NCBI GenBank assembly: GCA_020725625.1
Contig: DYET01000137.1
Coordinates: 1-38,732, forward strand
DNA from: Desulfovirgula sp.
Lineage (GTDB): Bacteria; Bacillota; Desulfotomaculia; Desulfotomaculales; Desulfocucumaceae
Direction of reading: 5' to 3'
DNA length: 38,732 nucleotides
In this document: positions 1 to 8,304 of the stretch, one piece after another
Position numbering within the stretch: position 1 is the first letter of the stretch
Layout of the letters: each line of letters starts with the position of its first letter
Translations under genes and position numbers: made by a program
The notes under the pieces: model-generated
The model's database searches: none
Seen by the model: only the letters and a program-made list of their open reading frames with translations
What the model was told of the DNA's origin: nothing

Positions 1-226
1 AGGCCCCCAAACAAAGTGCAAGAAATTGTAAAACCACAAACTCCCCTGCCATAAATAGGAAAATGTAGTGGTACGTCTCTTTTCTGCCTTAAAAAACCCT
101 CATTTTTCAAGGATCAGCACAGATGGGGTGTCAAACTCGAGATTTAATTAAACTGAAGTATCTAAATTAATCCCAACAAGAAGTCGGCAAACAGATGGGA
201 ACCTTGACTAAGGTCCCCAACGGATA

Positions 227-3200
227 TCACCAGGCATCCAGGAAACAGCCGCTCACCTTTTCATTTCTGTCTTTAAATGAAGGTGGAACGGACTTCAATC
301 CCCGCATGACCCACTTCCGTGTGTCCGCCGGGTCAATCAGCATGTCTATCTCCAGATACGAAGCCATATTAATAGCTTTCCCCATCTCATAAGCTTGCTT
401 AACAATCTGTTTAAAGAGAGCATCCCTTTGAGCCGGGTCTTCAATAGCCTCCAATTCTTTTCTTAAAGCATGTTTAACGGCTCCTTCAAGCCCCATACCG
501 CCAAATTCTCCGGAAGGCCATGAAGCCGTAAAGAACGATTCATGGAAACTCCCTGCTGACATTGCAATTGCGCCAAGACCATACGCTTTGCGGAGCACCA
601 CTGAAAAGACCGGCACGTTTAGGTGCGATCCAACCACAAACATACGGCAGGCGTGGCGAACATGAGCGCGGGTTTCCACTTCTGGCCCAACCATGAATCC
701 CGGTGTATCAATCAAAGACAGAATAGGAAGGCCATGCACGTTGCAAAGCTTCATAAAACGGGCGGCTTTATCTGCTTCTTCGGCCGCAATGGCTCCAGAA
801 AGGTGTCTCGGATTATTTGCCATAACACCGAAAGGATTGCCTTCTATTCTGATCAGCGAAGTAATCATTCCCTGACCGAAATGGGGCCGCAGCTCCAACA
901 CAGAACCGCTGTCGGCAAGCGTTTCAATTACTGTCCTGATATCATAAACGCGCAAACGATTTTCCGGAATTAACCGGCGAAGAATACGCTGGTCCGGAGC
1001 CTCCCAATGATCCGTCGCCCCCTGTAAGTACGAGAGATATTTCTTGGCTACTGCAACTGCTTCAGCTTCATCATTCACCGCTATATCCACAACTCCGTTG
1101 CGTGTCTGCACATTAATGGGGCCAATGTCCTCCGGCCTTACTACGCCCAGTCCCCCGCCTTCAATCATAGCCGGGCCGCCCATGCCAATATTAGAGTTCC
1201 TGGTAGCGATAATCACGTCACAGCATCCAAGCAGCGCCGCATTACCCGCGAAGCAAAATCCCGAGACTATGCCCACCAACGGAACTTTGCCGCTTAAGCC
1301 TCCAAAACGGGCGAAGGTACTATAGTCAAGGCCTGCCACCACATTTCCATCGGTGTCTCCCGGCCTTCCCCCGCCGCCTTCGGCAAATAAAACAGTGGGC
1401 AACCGCCATTCATGGGCGATTTTAAGCATGCGATCCATTTTTTTATGGTTCATAATTCCCTGGGTACCGGCCAGTACGGTATAATCATAGGCCATAACCA
1501 GGCAGCGGGACTTTTCGTCCCCGAAAAGGTGCCGGTTTACCGATCCCACACCGGCAATCAGTCCATCTGCCGGCGTCTTTCTGATGAGTTCATCAAGGGG
1601 ACGCCGGTTGCGCTGTGCGGCAATGGTGAGAGCGCCGTATTCGATGAAGCTGCCCGGATCGCAGAGGTCCTCGACATTTTCCCGGGCGGTGCGCTGACCT
1701 TTATTACGGCGGCGAGCCACTGCCTCGGGACGGTTTTTATCCAGGGTGAACTCATGGCGTGCTATCATTTCGGCAAGATCGGGACGAATTGCATCAAGAT
1801 CGATTTCATCAACAGCCGCCGTGGAGATATCATCAATATCGGTTATTTCGAGGAAACAAACCGGGTCGCCCTCTGAGACCACCTGATCTATTTCAACACA
1901 TACAGCACGGATGTAACCGCTTTGGTGGGCCATAATTTCATGCTCCATCTTCATAGCCTCGATAATAGCAATAGTTTGCCCGGCAGTGACAATATTTCCG
2001 TCAGTAACATTGATGCTTATAATTCGCCCCATGATGGGGGTAATAACCGGAATAGTTCCTTCCGGAGCCTCCGGCGCTGTACCGGTGGCTATTGGGGTAC
2101 TTGTTTCCGTATGGCTGCTGAGAAAATAGCCTATTCTATGCGGGTTCGGCGATGTTGCCAGTTCGGACGCATTCTCTTCGATAAAGCGTGTATAAATATC
2201 GTTTTTAGCAACCTCCGGCCTGCGTAAGAGGTTGAGCAGGAACGAAATGTTGGTTTCGACCCCCTCAACCCTGAACTCGCTCAGAGCTCGATAGGCCTTG
2301 GCAACCAAATCCTCGAAACGTGGTGAGCGCGAAGTCACTATCAGTTTGGCCAGCAATGAATCGAAGGAAGGATTGATGGTGTAGCCGCTGTAACCGTAGC
2401 CGTCAACCCTGATGCCCGGTCCTTGAGGCACTTCATAAACTCTCAGCGTACCACCCTTGGGATGGGAGTTGCCGGCGGAATCAATGGTCTCCACATTAAT
2501 GCGCAGCTGCATGGCGTAGCAGCGGGCCTGCGGCACGTTTTCCGCAAGTCCGAGGTCCGCCAGTGATTTACCGGCTGCGATTTCAATCTGTGTTCTCACC
2601 AGGTCGATACCGTTTATCTCCTCGGTTACTGTGTGCTCAACCTGAAGCCTGGGGTTAGCTTCCATAAATGCGAATACCTCTTCGCCCTGAATGTTTTTTC
2701 CCACCAGGAATTCAATGGTGCCGAGACTATCAAAGCTGACTTCCCGGGCCAGACGCAGGGCCGCTTCTGTGATTTTGCCCCGAAGTTTTGCTGAGAGAGT
2801 AGGGCACGGCGCTATCTCTATAATTTTTTGGTTGCGCCGTTGCATGGTACAGTCGCGTTCGCCCAGGTGGATTACCTGTTTGCCGTCACCAATAATCTGG
2901 ATCTCAATGTGCCTGGGCTTATCCATGAATTGTTCAACATAAACATCACTCCGGCCGAATGCATTAAGTGCTTCCGACTGGCAGCGGGTATAAGCCTCTT
3001 CAAGGTCAAAAAGGTTGTTGACCAGACGCATCCCCCGACCCCCGCCCCCCATAACTGCTTTGATCATTACGGCCGCATGCTGTCCAAGTGATAAAAAGAA
3101 ATCTTTGGCTTCCTCCAGGCTTGTTGCCCCCCAGGTCCCCGGCAACAGAGGCACGCCGCACCGCCTGGCCAGGGATCGGGCTTCATTTTTGTTGCCAAAC

Positions 3201-3529
3201 AACTCAAGCACATCTGGCCGTGGACCTATAAACGTCAGACCTTCCGCCGCACAATGTCGGGCAAAGGCCGCATTTTCGCTTAAAAACCCATAGCCCGGAT
3301 GAATTGCATCACAGCCTGCCGCCTTGGCAACGGAGATAATCTGATTCATGTCCAGATAAGCGGCTGGTCCTGATCCTTTTAAAGCAAAAGTCTGATCTGC
3401 GTAACAAATGTGCAATGACTTGGAGTCATCGGATGAATACACCGCGACAGTGGGTATTCCAAGGTCGGCTGCGGCCCGGGATATTCTTATTGCTATTTCG
3501 CCTCTATTGGCAATGAGAATTTTATTCAT
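227..3529 (-). CDS. Single-chain biotin-dependent acyl-CoA carboxylase (BC-BCCP-CT)
   Basis: This 1100-residue protein carries all three activities of a biotin-dependent acyl-CoA carboxylase. Residues 1-450 are biotin carboxylase: the N-terminal motif ILIANRGEIA, a glycine-rich ATP-grasp loop near residue 164, and the EANPRLQVEHTVTE motif. A biotinyl domain follows with EAMKMEHE, placing the biotinylated lysine at residue 527. Residues about 590-1100 are the carboxyltransferase, with NPRHLSGAI and DTPGFMVGPE motifs. The order BC-BCCP-CT in one chain resembles the long-chain acyl-CoA carboxylase type rather than separate AccC/PccB subunits. It is expected to carboxylate an acyl-CoA in the cytoplasm; the substrate cannot be read from sequence. 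It is the last gene of a minus-strand operon after an acyl-CoA ligase and begins 16 nt after the truncated hydrolase gene, with AGGAAG as ribosome site. Confidence 0.93.
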   Translation of the reverse strand: MNKILIANRGEIAIRISRAAADLGIPTVAVYSSDDSKSLHICYADQTFALKGSGPAAYLDMNQIISVAKAAGCDAIHPGYGFLSENAAFARHCAAEGLTFIGPRPDVLELFGNKNEARSLARRCGVPLLPGTWGATSLEEAKDFFLSLGQHAAVMIKAVMGGGGRGMRLVNNLFDLEEAYTRCQSEALNAFGRSDVYVEQFMDKPRHIEIQIIGDGKQVIHLGERDCTMQRRNQKIIEIAPCPTLSAKLRGKITEAALRLAREVSFDSLGTIEFLVGKNIQGEEVFAFMEANPRLQVEHTVTEEINGIDLVRTQIEIAAGKSLADLGLAENVPQARCYAMQLRINVETIDSAGNSHPKGGTLRVYEVPQGPGIRVDGYGYSGYTINPSFDSLLAKLIVTSRSPRFEDLVAKAYRALSEFRVEGVETNISFLLNLLRRPEVAKNDIYTRFIEENASELATSPNPHRIGYFLSSHTETSTPIATGTAPEAPEGTIPVITPIMGRIISINVTDGNIVTAGQTIAIIEAMKMEHEIMAHQSGYIRAVCVEIDQVVSEGDPVCFLEITDIDDISTAAVDEIDLDAIRPDLAEMIARHEFTLDKNRPEAVARRRNKGQRTARENVEDLCDPGSFIEYGALTIAAQRNRRPLDELIRKTPADGLIAGVGSVNRHLFGDEKSRCLVMAYDYTVLAGTQGIMNHKKMDRMLKIAHEWRLPTVLFAEGGGGRPGDTDGNVVAGLDYSTFARFGGLSGKVPLVGIVSGFCFAGNAALLGCCDVIIATRNSNIGMGGPAMIEGGGLGVVRPEDIGPINVQTRNGVVDIAVNDEAEAVAVAKKYLSYLQGATDHWEAPDQRILRRLIPENRLRVYDIRTVIETLADSGSVLELRPHFGQGMITSLIRIEGNPFGVMANNPRHLSGAIAAEEADKAARFMKLCNVHGLPILSLIDTPGFMVGPEVETRAHVRHACRMFVVGSHLNVPVFSVVLRKAYGLGAIAMSAGSFHESFFTASWPSGEFGGMGLEGAVKHALRKELEAIEDPAQRDALFKQIVKQAYEMGKAINMASYLEIDMLIDPADTRKWVMRGLKSVPPSFKDRNEKVSGCFLDAW

Positions 3530-3544
3530 GCTTTTTATTCTTCC

Positions 3545-4264
3545 TTATGGTATTTTTTTCGCTAATTTACCCAATCTGGATTGAAAAAAGCCTTTAGTAC
3601 TGTAACCGATATCCGCATTCCCGCACATATGCCCAATCATAATCCGTCCGGGATCAGCACCCAGGCTTATTAAAAGGTCAGCTTGCTGGGGTTCCATGGT
3701 TCCGTCCTCGGTATGGGTAATGATGGGAACTCCTGTTTCTTTTTGAGCCATAACTGCCTCTTCCAAAACCATACCCTCATAAGGGGTAATTTCCCCCCTG
3801 CCGGTAGCCACTTTTATAACACCGGCCTTTACATCCGTATCGCCTATCCCCTGGGTGATATCCTTTAAGAATGTTTCACACACTTCTTCTGTTATGGCCG
3901 GAAACCCTCCGGACACGGCCCTGCGGACTTTCAAGTAGGCTGATGCCCCCATTTCCTCGGTGTAGAGGCCGGTGGAGCAAATAATATTTATACCGGTTTT
4001 ATCGGCAACCATTTTGTATAATTCCGGGTCCCTCTGACCATCATTGGGTGTCGCATCTACCAAGGTTTTCGTTTTCAGTCCATATGCCATGGCTTTGCCA
4101 ACCATGCAACAGCATATCTCAAAAGCTTTATTGCGATTATAGGGTGGTGCCGCCGAGTCATCCTGCCAGCCTGGATAACCGTAAATCAGATGCTCATGCA
4201 TTAGAGTCACTCCGAGGTTTTCCGGGGCAATAGGACCCAACACAGTGTTAACTAACTGAACCAT
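3545..4264 (-). CDS. Phosphotriesterase-family hydrolase, C-terminally truncated
   Basis: The 239-residue product matches the N-terminal two thirds of the phosphotriesterase (PTE/PHP-like amidohydrolase) family. Visible metal-site residues are the HxH pair in LMHEHL, the bridging lysine in AGVIKVATG, and histidines in ITHTEDG and IGHMCGN. Family members usually have about 320-350 residues and end with a further metal-binding aspartate; here the similarity stops shortly after GNADIGY and about 100 residues are missing. The reading frame ends 16 nt before the carboxylase gene, so a deletion has probably fused the remnant to unrelated sequence. It lies between the acyl-CoA ligase and the carboxylase and was likely co-transcribed with them. 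An AGGAAAGAG ribosome site precedes the ATG. It is likely inactive, but a changed role cannot be excluded. Confidence 0.78.
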   Translation of the reverse strand: MVQLVNTVLGPIAPENLGVTLMHEHLIYGYPGWQDDSAAPPYNRNKAFEICCCMVGKAMAYGLKTKTLVDATPNDGQRDPELYKMVADKTGINIICSTGLYTEEMGASAYLKVRRAVSGGFPAITEEVCETFLKDITQGIGDTDVKAGVIKVATGRGEITPYEGMVLEEAVMAQKETGVPIITHTEDGTMEPQQADLLISLGADPGRIMIGHMCGNADIGYSTKGFFQSRLGKLAKKIP

Positions 4265-4361
4265 ATCGTTCTCTTTCCTGACTTAACACTTTTCCGGCGC
4301 ACCTTCGGCCTGCAGCACAGTCATTTTGACGCTGCTTATCTAATGCTGCTGCTTTTCCACA

Positions 4362-6056
4362 CTATAACAGCTTTTTAAGTTTTTCCTTTATGACCTTTCC
4401 GGTGGCGGTGAGGGGCAGCTCATCAACTATTCTTATTTCAGGCGCCTTGTAGGTGGCCATGTTCTCACGGCACCATGCGAAAAGCTCCGCTTCGGTAAGA
4501 TCCCGGAAATCAGGATGCAACTTTACAAAAGCCACCGGAACCTGCCCCTTCACCGGGTCGGGCCTTCCAATAACCCCGCTGCCCGCCACTGCAGGGTGGC
4601 GGCCCAGCAGCACCTCAATCTCGGACGGGAAGACGCTCATTCCCTTGACCTTCAGCATCTCCTTGCTGCGGCCCAGGAAGTGCAGGAACCCCTCCTCGTC
4701 CAGCACTCCTATATCCCCGGTGTAAAGCCATCCGTCCCTGAGAACCTTTTTGGTTTCCTCCGGCTTCCCCCAGTAAGATTTCATGAGTGACGGGGTCCTG
4801 ATGGCGATTTCACCCTCCTTGCCCAGGGGTAACAGATCCCCGGTATCAAAGTCCACAATCTTGAACTCGGTTCCGGGCATGGGCAGCCCGCAAAATACCG
4901 GCTGGGTCTTAAGGTCCATATCATCCTCTTGAAAGCCGTTGGTAAATGTGTCCATGGTATGGGTTTCGGTCATGCCGTAGGCGGCCTCCCTCAGCACCCC
5001 GGCGTTCAGACCCATCCAGCGCTTCCTGTACTCGACGGTAAGCTTCTTGACAAAGGACGAAACCATCGGGACTTCTATGGAGCTTAAATCGTATTTGGAC
5101 ACATCAGGGTGATCCATTATTTCTACTAAATTGTCTACAACGCCGCCCATATGGGTAACCTTGTACCGGTCAATGGCCGCCATTATGGCAATGGGATCCC
5201 ATCGGGTCAGCAGCACCACGGTTGCCCCACAGAACACCGGGGCAATAACTCCCGAGTTCTCCCCAGCAATCCAGAAAACCGGAAGGTAGCAAAGGCCAAC
5301 CCCGTCCTCAGGCATATTCATGCTGTAGGTAACCATTGTGGCTGCGGTGTATATCATGTTTCTCTGTGTATGCTCGCAGCCCTTTGGCATTCCGGTGGTT
5401 CCCCCGGTATAGTTCAGTGCCACCACATCGTCCAGGCCAACCTCCACCTCCGGGCACTCCGGCTTCTGATTTGCCAGAACCGACATAAGATCGTCAGCGC
5501 CGGGGCATTCCTGCCTGGGGAAAAGAAGTATCTCGGGTACCGGAATGGTGGGATTGTCGGGTATAAAGTCAGCAAAGGAGGTAACCAAAACCTCTTTCAA
5601 GCTGGTATTGTCCTTTACGGCGCTTAGCACAGGATACAGCAAGTCCAGGGCCACGATCATCCTGGCCCCGGAATCATTCAATTCGTACGTCAGCTCATGT
5701 TCCCTGAACATAGGGTTGACCGGCACATGGATACATCCAAGCTTCAGAATGCCGTAAAAAGCGATAAGAAACTGTGGGCAGTTGGGTAAAAATACCGCCA
5801 CCCTGTCTCCCTTTTTAAAATTTTTGGAGGCAAGATACGCCGCAAACCTGTCGCTCCATTCGTCTAATTGCCTGAAAGAGATCTCGGTGCCGTAGAAAAT
5901 AATACTGGCCTTATCCGGTGTCTGTCGGGCCCGTTCCCTGAGGTAATCAGTCAATAGCACCTCGCCTAAAGGGTAGTGCGGCTCCCTGGGAAGGTGCTCC
6001 GGCCAGTTCTTATTCCATAGTTTTCTCAGATTTTCCAGATACTCACGCTCGTTCAA
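4362..6056 (-). CDS. AMP-forming acyl-CoA ligase (FadD/CaiC-like)
   Basis: This is a full-length ANL-superfamily adenylating enzyme, which activates a carboxylic acid with ATP and CoA to acyl-CoA. It shows the P-loop-like TGGTTGMPKG, the YGMTETHTMD motif, the hinge GWLYTGDIG, the GRSKEMLKVKG segment and the C-terminal catalytic lysine in TATGKVIKEK. The TTG start at 6056 is preferred because GGAGAGGT lies 5 nt before it; an in-frame ATG at 6074 would put that Shine-Dalgarno sequence inside the gene. It is first in a minus-strand operon whose last gene is a biotin-dependent carboxylase, so it probably supplies the acyl-CoA that is then carboxylated. Chain-length preference cannot be judged. 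Confidence 0.92.
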   Translation of the reverse strand: MNEREYLENLRKLWNKNWPEHLPREPHYPLGEVLLTDYLRERARQTPDKASIIFYGTEISFRQLDEWSDRFAAYLASKNFKKGDRVAVFLPNCPQFLIAFYGILKLGCIHVPVNPMFREHELTYELNDSGARMIVALDLLYPVLSAVKDNTSLKEVLVTSFADFIPDNPTIPVPEILLFPRQECPGADDLMSVLANQKPECPEVEVGLDDVVALNYTGGTTGMPKGCEHTQRNMIYTAATMVTYSMNMPEDGVGLCYLPVFWIAGENSGVIAPVFCGATVVLLTRWDPIAIMAAIDRYKVTHMGGVVDNLVEIMDHPDVSKYDLSSIEVPMVSSFVKKLTVEYRKRWMGLNAGVLREAAYGMTETHTMDTFTNGFQEDDMDLKTQPVFCGLPMPGTEFKIVDFDTGDLLPLGKEGEIAIRTPSLMKSYWGKPEETKKVLRDGWLYTGDIGVLDEEGFLHFLGRSKEMLKVKGMSVFPSEIEVLLGRHPAVAGSGVIGRPDPVKGQVPVAFVKLHPDFRDLTEAELFAWCRENMATYKAPEIRIVDELPLTATGKVIKEKLKKLL

Positions 6057-6074
6057 ATTAACCTCTCCTTTCAA

Positions 6075-6520
6075 AAACTATACCTGTTTTAGTAGCCGGA
6101 AGACCAGTTTCAAGAATCCTCCGGCTTTTCCAACTGTTTTTCATTCAATCGCAGTCCAATGCCTTGCAAAAGAGCTTCCTGATATGCCGGCTGAGGTTGG
6201 TTAGGGGCGACCTTATTGATGATGTGTTAGACCCTCATGAGGTGACCATATGAAACATTATGGGTTATTATGGGTCATTCTGTGAAATTATGACCCACTC
6301 AGGTTTGAGTTTTATTCACTTCGGAAGATATTATAATTAAGGGAATTCTAATTCTTTAGTGGAAATACAGTCTGACGCCTGGCTCCGCCCCCTCCAGGTC
6401 CGGATGGAAAAAGTTTTCATCAATCTCGCCAGCTGTAGTAATCCACCCTTGCCCTGTAGGGGGCGGCTAAATAACCAATAATCAGTATAGGGTTATCAAA
6501 GACCAGCTCGACCCCGCCGT
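6075..6520. other. Intergenic region without a gene; palindromes in the acyl-CoA operon leader
   Basis: No convincing coding region is present in these 446 bases. Three palindromic features are seen. AGCCGGA at 6094-6100 pairs with TCCGGCT at 6120-6126, in the leader of the acyl-CoA ligase. CCTCATGAGG at 6233-6242 is self-complementary. TGGGTCAT at 6271-6278 pairs with ATGACCCA at 6290-6297 and resembles a regulator operator. The right part (6360-6520) is richer in GC and may be decayed coding sequence. No clear -10/-35 pair for the acyl-CoA operon was found. Confidence 0.5.
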
Positions 6521-7006
6521 TTACCGGCTGCCGCCGCTCCAGCCGGCGCGGGGGGAACGATACAACATACTGTTATTATTCAGTATTTCTTGCCAGGGAA
6601 AGGGAGATGTGGGGTCATAGAAGAATTCAGGTGCCCTTAATATTTTAATTCCCTCATAATGAAAAAGGCTTAGAAGATGCTTATCACCGGTAACAATATA
6701 ACTGGCCTTTCCCTCTACGGCGCATTCAATAATTCTGTTGTCATCAGGATCGTCAGTTATAACATTCAATTTTTGTGAAGGACTTACCAAAACAACATTG
6801 GGTAACAAACGTCCTATAAATCCATCAATTTCACTATTGGTAAATCCAAATTTGGGGTATTTACTTACCCGGTAAAACTCACTCAGTATTTGTGCTGAAA
6901 GACAGAGTTCCAGCCGGGATTCCAATACCATTTCAATAACGGCAGCCTCCGCACCGTTCCAGCCTAATGATGAAATAAGCACATTCGTATCTACAGTAAT
7001 TCTCAT
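6521..7006 (-). CDS. PIN-domain toxin (COG1569-type ribonuclease)
   Basis: This PIN-fold protein of 161 residues is expected to be a metal-dependent ribonuclease toxin. The acidic set is visible: Asp in TVDTNVL at the N-terminus, Glu in ILSEFYRVSK, Asp in DPDDNRIIECA, and Asp in VTGDKHLL. That arrangement fits the 'putative toxin component, PIN family' group that pairs with AbrB-like antitoxins. It starts inside the stop codon of the upstream antitoxin gene (ATGA overlap at 7003-7006), so the two are translationally coupled. The last 25 residues (rich in Ser, Arg and Gly) lie beyond the usual PIN end and may be read-through into junk sequence. Confidence 0.85.
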   Translation of the reverse strand: MRITVDTNVLISSLGWNGAEAAVIEMVLESRLELCLSAQILSEFYRVSKYPKFGFTNSEIDGFIGRLLPNVVLVSPSQKLNVITDDPDDNRIIECAVEGKASYIVTGDKHLLSLFHYEGIKILRAPEFFYDPTSPFPWQEILNNNSMLYRSPRAGWSGGSR

Positions 7007-7266
7007 TTTTTATTATCTCCACGTGCCCATGCGATAGCAGCTTCCACGTCATCAGGGGTAATCACTTCCTTCTGGAACCTTTCTCTGATCGGTTTGGCAA
7101 ACTCCTCAAAATCATTGGGTGGTATCATTTTTTTTATTTCTACCTTGGTGCCTTTTCTCTCAAAGAGTATATAGTCACCTTCTTTAATCTTCATTACCTT
7201 CCTCAATTCCAGCGGAACTGTTACCTGTCCCTTGGCAGTTATTTTGGCAATAAAATATTCGTCCAT
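7003..7266 (-). CDS. AbrB/SpoVT-family antitoxin
   Basis: The 87-residue protein begins with a swapped-hairpin AbrB DNA-binding domain: KITAKGQVTVPLELRKVMKI followed by EGDYILFE. This is the typical N-terminal half of antitoxins that repress their own operon. The C-terminal half (FAKPIRERF and DDVEAAIAWARG) is likely the toxin-binding tail. GAGGTG lies upstream of the ATG, and a near-consensus sigma-A promoter at 7299-7326 drives the pair. It overlaps the PIN toxin gene by four bases. Confidence 0.88.
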   Translation of the reverse strand: MDEYFIAKITAKGQVTVPLELRKVMKIKEGDYILFERKGTKVEIKKMIPPNDFEEFAKPIRERFQKEVITPDDVEAAIAWARGDNKK

Positions 7267-7298
7267 GCTTTACACCTCGGTAATATTTTCTTACTATA

Positions 7299-7326
7299 AT
7301 TATATCACCAACTTCCTTACTGTCAA
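7299..7326 (-). promoter_or_regulatory. Sigma-A promoter of the AbrB/PIN toxin-antitoxin operon
   Basis: On the minus strand TTGACA (7321-7326) is separated by 16 bp from TATAAT (7299-7304). Both hexamers are perfect consensus. The antitoxin start codon is about 33 nt downstream, and the AbrB domain suggests autorepression here. Confidence 0.8.
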
Positions 7327-7370
7327 TATTTGTTATCCTTCTCGCTCTGGTATTTACAGCTTGCCCCCGC

Positions 7371-7721
7371 ATGCTAACCTTTGTAATCGACATTGAAATC
7401 CTCATGCACTTAAGGCTGATTAAAAAAATGCGGTCCGAGGTGTCTCTCTATGACCCCATCGGCGTGGACAAGGAAGGAAATGAAATAACCCTCCTGGACA
7501 TACTGGGGACTCACCCCGATGTGGTCTCGGAACTGGTGGAAAAAAAGTTCGAGCAGGTCAGGCTGATGGATAAAATCCAGGACCTCACGCGCCGGGAAAG
7601 AAAGGTCCTGGAGTTGCGCTTCGGCCTTACCGACGGGGTACGCAAGACCCAGCGGGAGATAGCAAAAAACCTGGGTATCTCCAGGTCCTATGTTTCCCGC
7701 ATTGAGAAGCGGGCGATATAA
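7371..7721 (+). pseudogene. Orphan C-terminal fragment of a sporulation sigma factor (SigK/SigE type)
   Basis: From about base 7393 (EILMHLR) the translation closely matches the C-terminal half of sporulation sigma-K/E: the EVSLYDPIGVDKEGNEITLLDIL segment, then region 4 with RERKVLELRFGL, TQREIAKNLGISRSYVSRIEKRA. The N-terminal half, including region 2 that binds the -10 element, is missing. Upstream in-frame sequence is hydrophobic and unrelated, and the -35 box of the divergent toxin-antitoxin promoter lies 45 bases before the ORF start. The protein also stops right after RAI, where relatives continue for about 10-20 residues. No ribosome site is seen at the first ATG. It is either a decayed copy or the 3' half of a gene split by a skin-like insertion. 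Confidence 0.75.
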
Positions 7722-7762
7722 AGCACTATAATTTCTTGATAGCGGTAAACGTTTAAGAGCAT

Positions 7763-7788
7763 GCCCCTAAGTCCTTTAGGGGCTTTTT
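7763..7788 (+). terminator. Intrinsic terminator after the sigma-factor fragment
   Basis: GCCCCTAA (7763-7770) and TTAGGGGC (7776-7783) form a perfect 8-bp stem with a 5-nt loop, followed by five T. It separates the sigma fragment from ssb. Confidence 0.85.
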
Positions 7789-7879
7789 GTTATTACGGAC
7801 ATAGCCAGTAGGCCGGACTGGAATGAAGAAGGGATGTCTTAGAGCATACTTCGAGACCAGGCTTTGGAGGTGAGAACAG

Positions 7880-8230
7880 ATGAATAACGTATTGCTGGTA
7901 GGTAGACTGGTGGGTGACCCCGGATTGCGCTATACTGAAGGTGGTGCCGCCGTGGCAGGGTTCGTTCTAGCTGTGGAAAGGCCCTTCTCCGAAGGAGCGG
8001 GTGAAAAAGAGGTCGAGTTTATCAAGATCGTTGCCTTCGGCAAAGTGGGGGAGGCCTGCGCGGAGTACCTTTGTAAAGGGCGCCGTGTTGCGGTAGAGGG
8101 CTCCCTGCGGACCGCAAGGTGGCAAGGAGAAGATGGACGGGTCCGGCAGAGGGCGGAGGTGGTGGCTCGGCTAGTGGAGTTCCTGGACGGGAAGCGCAAG
8201 GGCGACCAGAATGATGCCGAGGGCGGATGA
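7880..8230 (+). CDS. ssb: Single-stranded DNA-binding protein, short form
   Basis: This 116-residue OB-fold SSB starts MNNVLLVGRLVGDPGLRYT and contains the characteristic VEFIKIVAFGKVGEACAEYL and GRRVAVEGSLRTARW segments. It should bind single-stranded DNA during replication, repair or conjugative transfer. The C-terminus (GKRKGDQNDAEGG) lacks the acidic DDDIPF-type tip used by chromosomal SSBs to recruit partner enzymes, and the length is short, as in SSBs of mobile elements. A strong GGAGGTG site lies 7 nt before the ATG. It is the first gene of the putative mobile element and is directly followed by a toxin-antitoxin pair. Confidence 0.92.
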   Translation: MNNVLLVGRLVGDPGLRYTEGGAAVAGFVLAVERPFSEGAGEKEVEFIKIVAFGKVGEACAEYLCKGRRVAVEGSLRTARWQGEDGRVRQRAEVVARLVEFLDGKRKGDQNDAEGG

Positions 8231-8239
8231 AGCAGCCGG

Positions 8240-8268
8240 TTGAGGATGGGCATTTCTTATGGTATGAT
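8240..8268 (+). promoter_or_regulatory. Sigma-A-like promoter of the UPF0175/DUF3368 pair
   Basis: TTGAGG (8240-8245) and TATGAT (8263-8268) are separated by exactly 17 bp, directly after the ssb stop and 37 bp before the GTG at 8305. Its position supports that GTG, and not the ATG at 8227, as the antitoxin start. Confidence 0.6.
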
Positions 8269-8304
8269 CTTACTAAAGCCAGGTATTACCGGGGAGGCGA
8301 TAAA

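Noticed and set aside
8227-8304. ATG 8227 as start of the UPF0175 antitoxin, giving 122 residues.
   Set aside because: The extra 26 residues do not fit the family and contain a 17-bp spaced promoter; GTG 8305 has a proper ribosome site.
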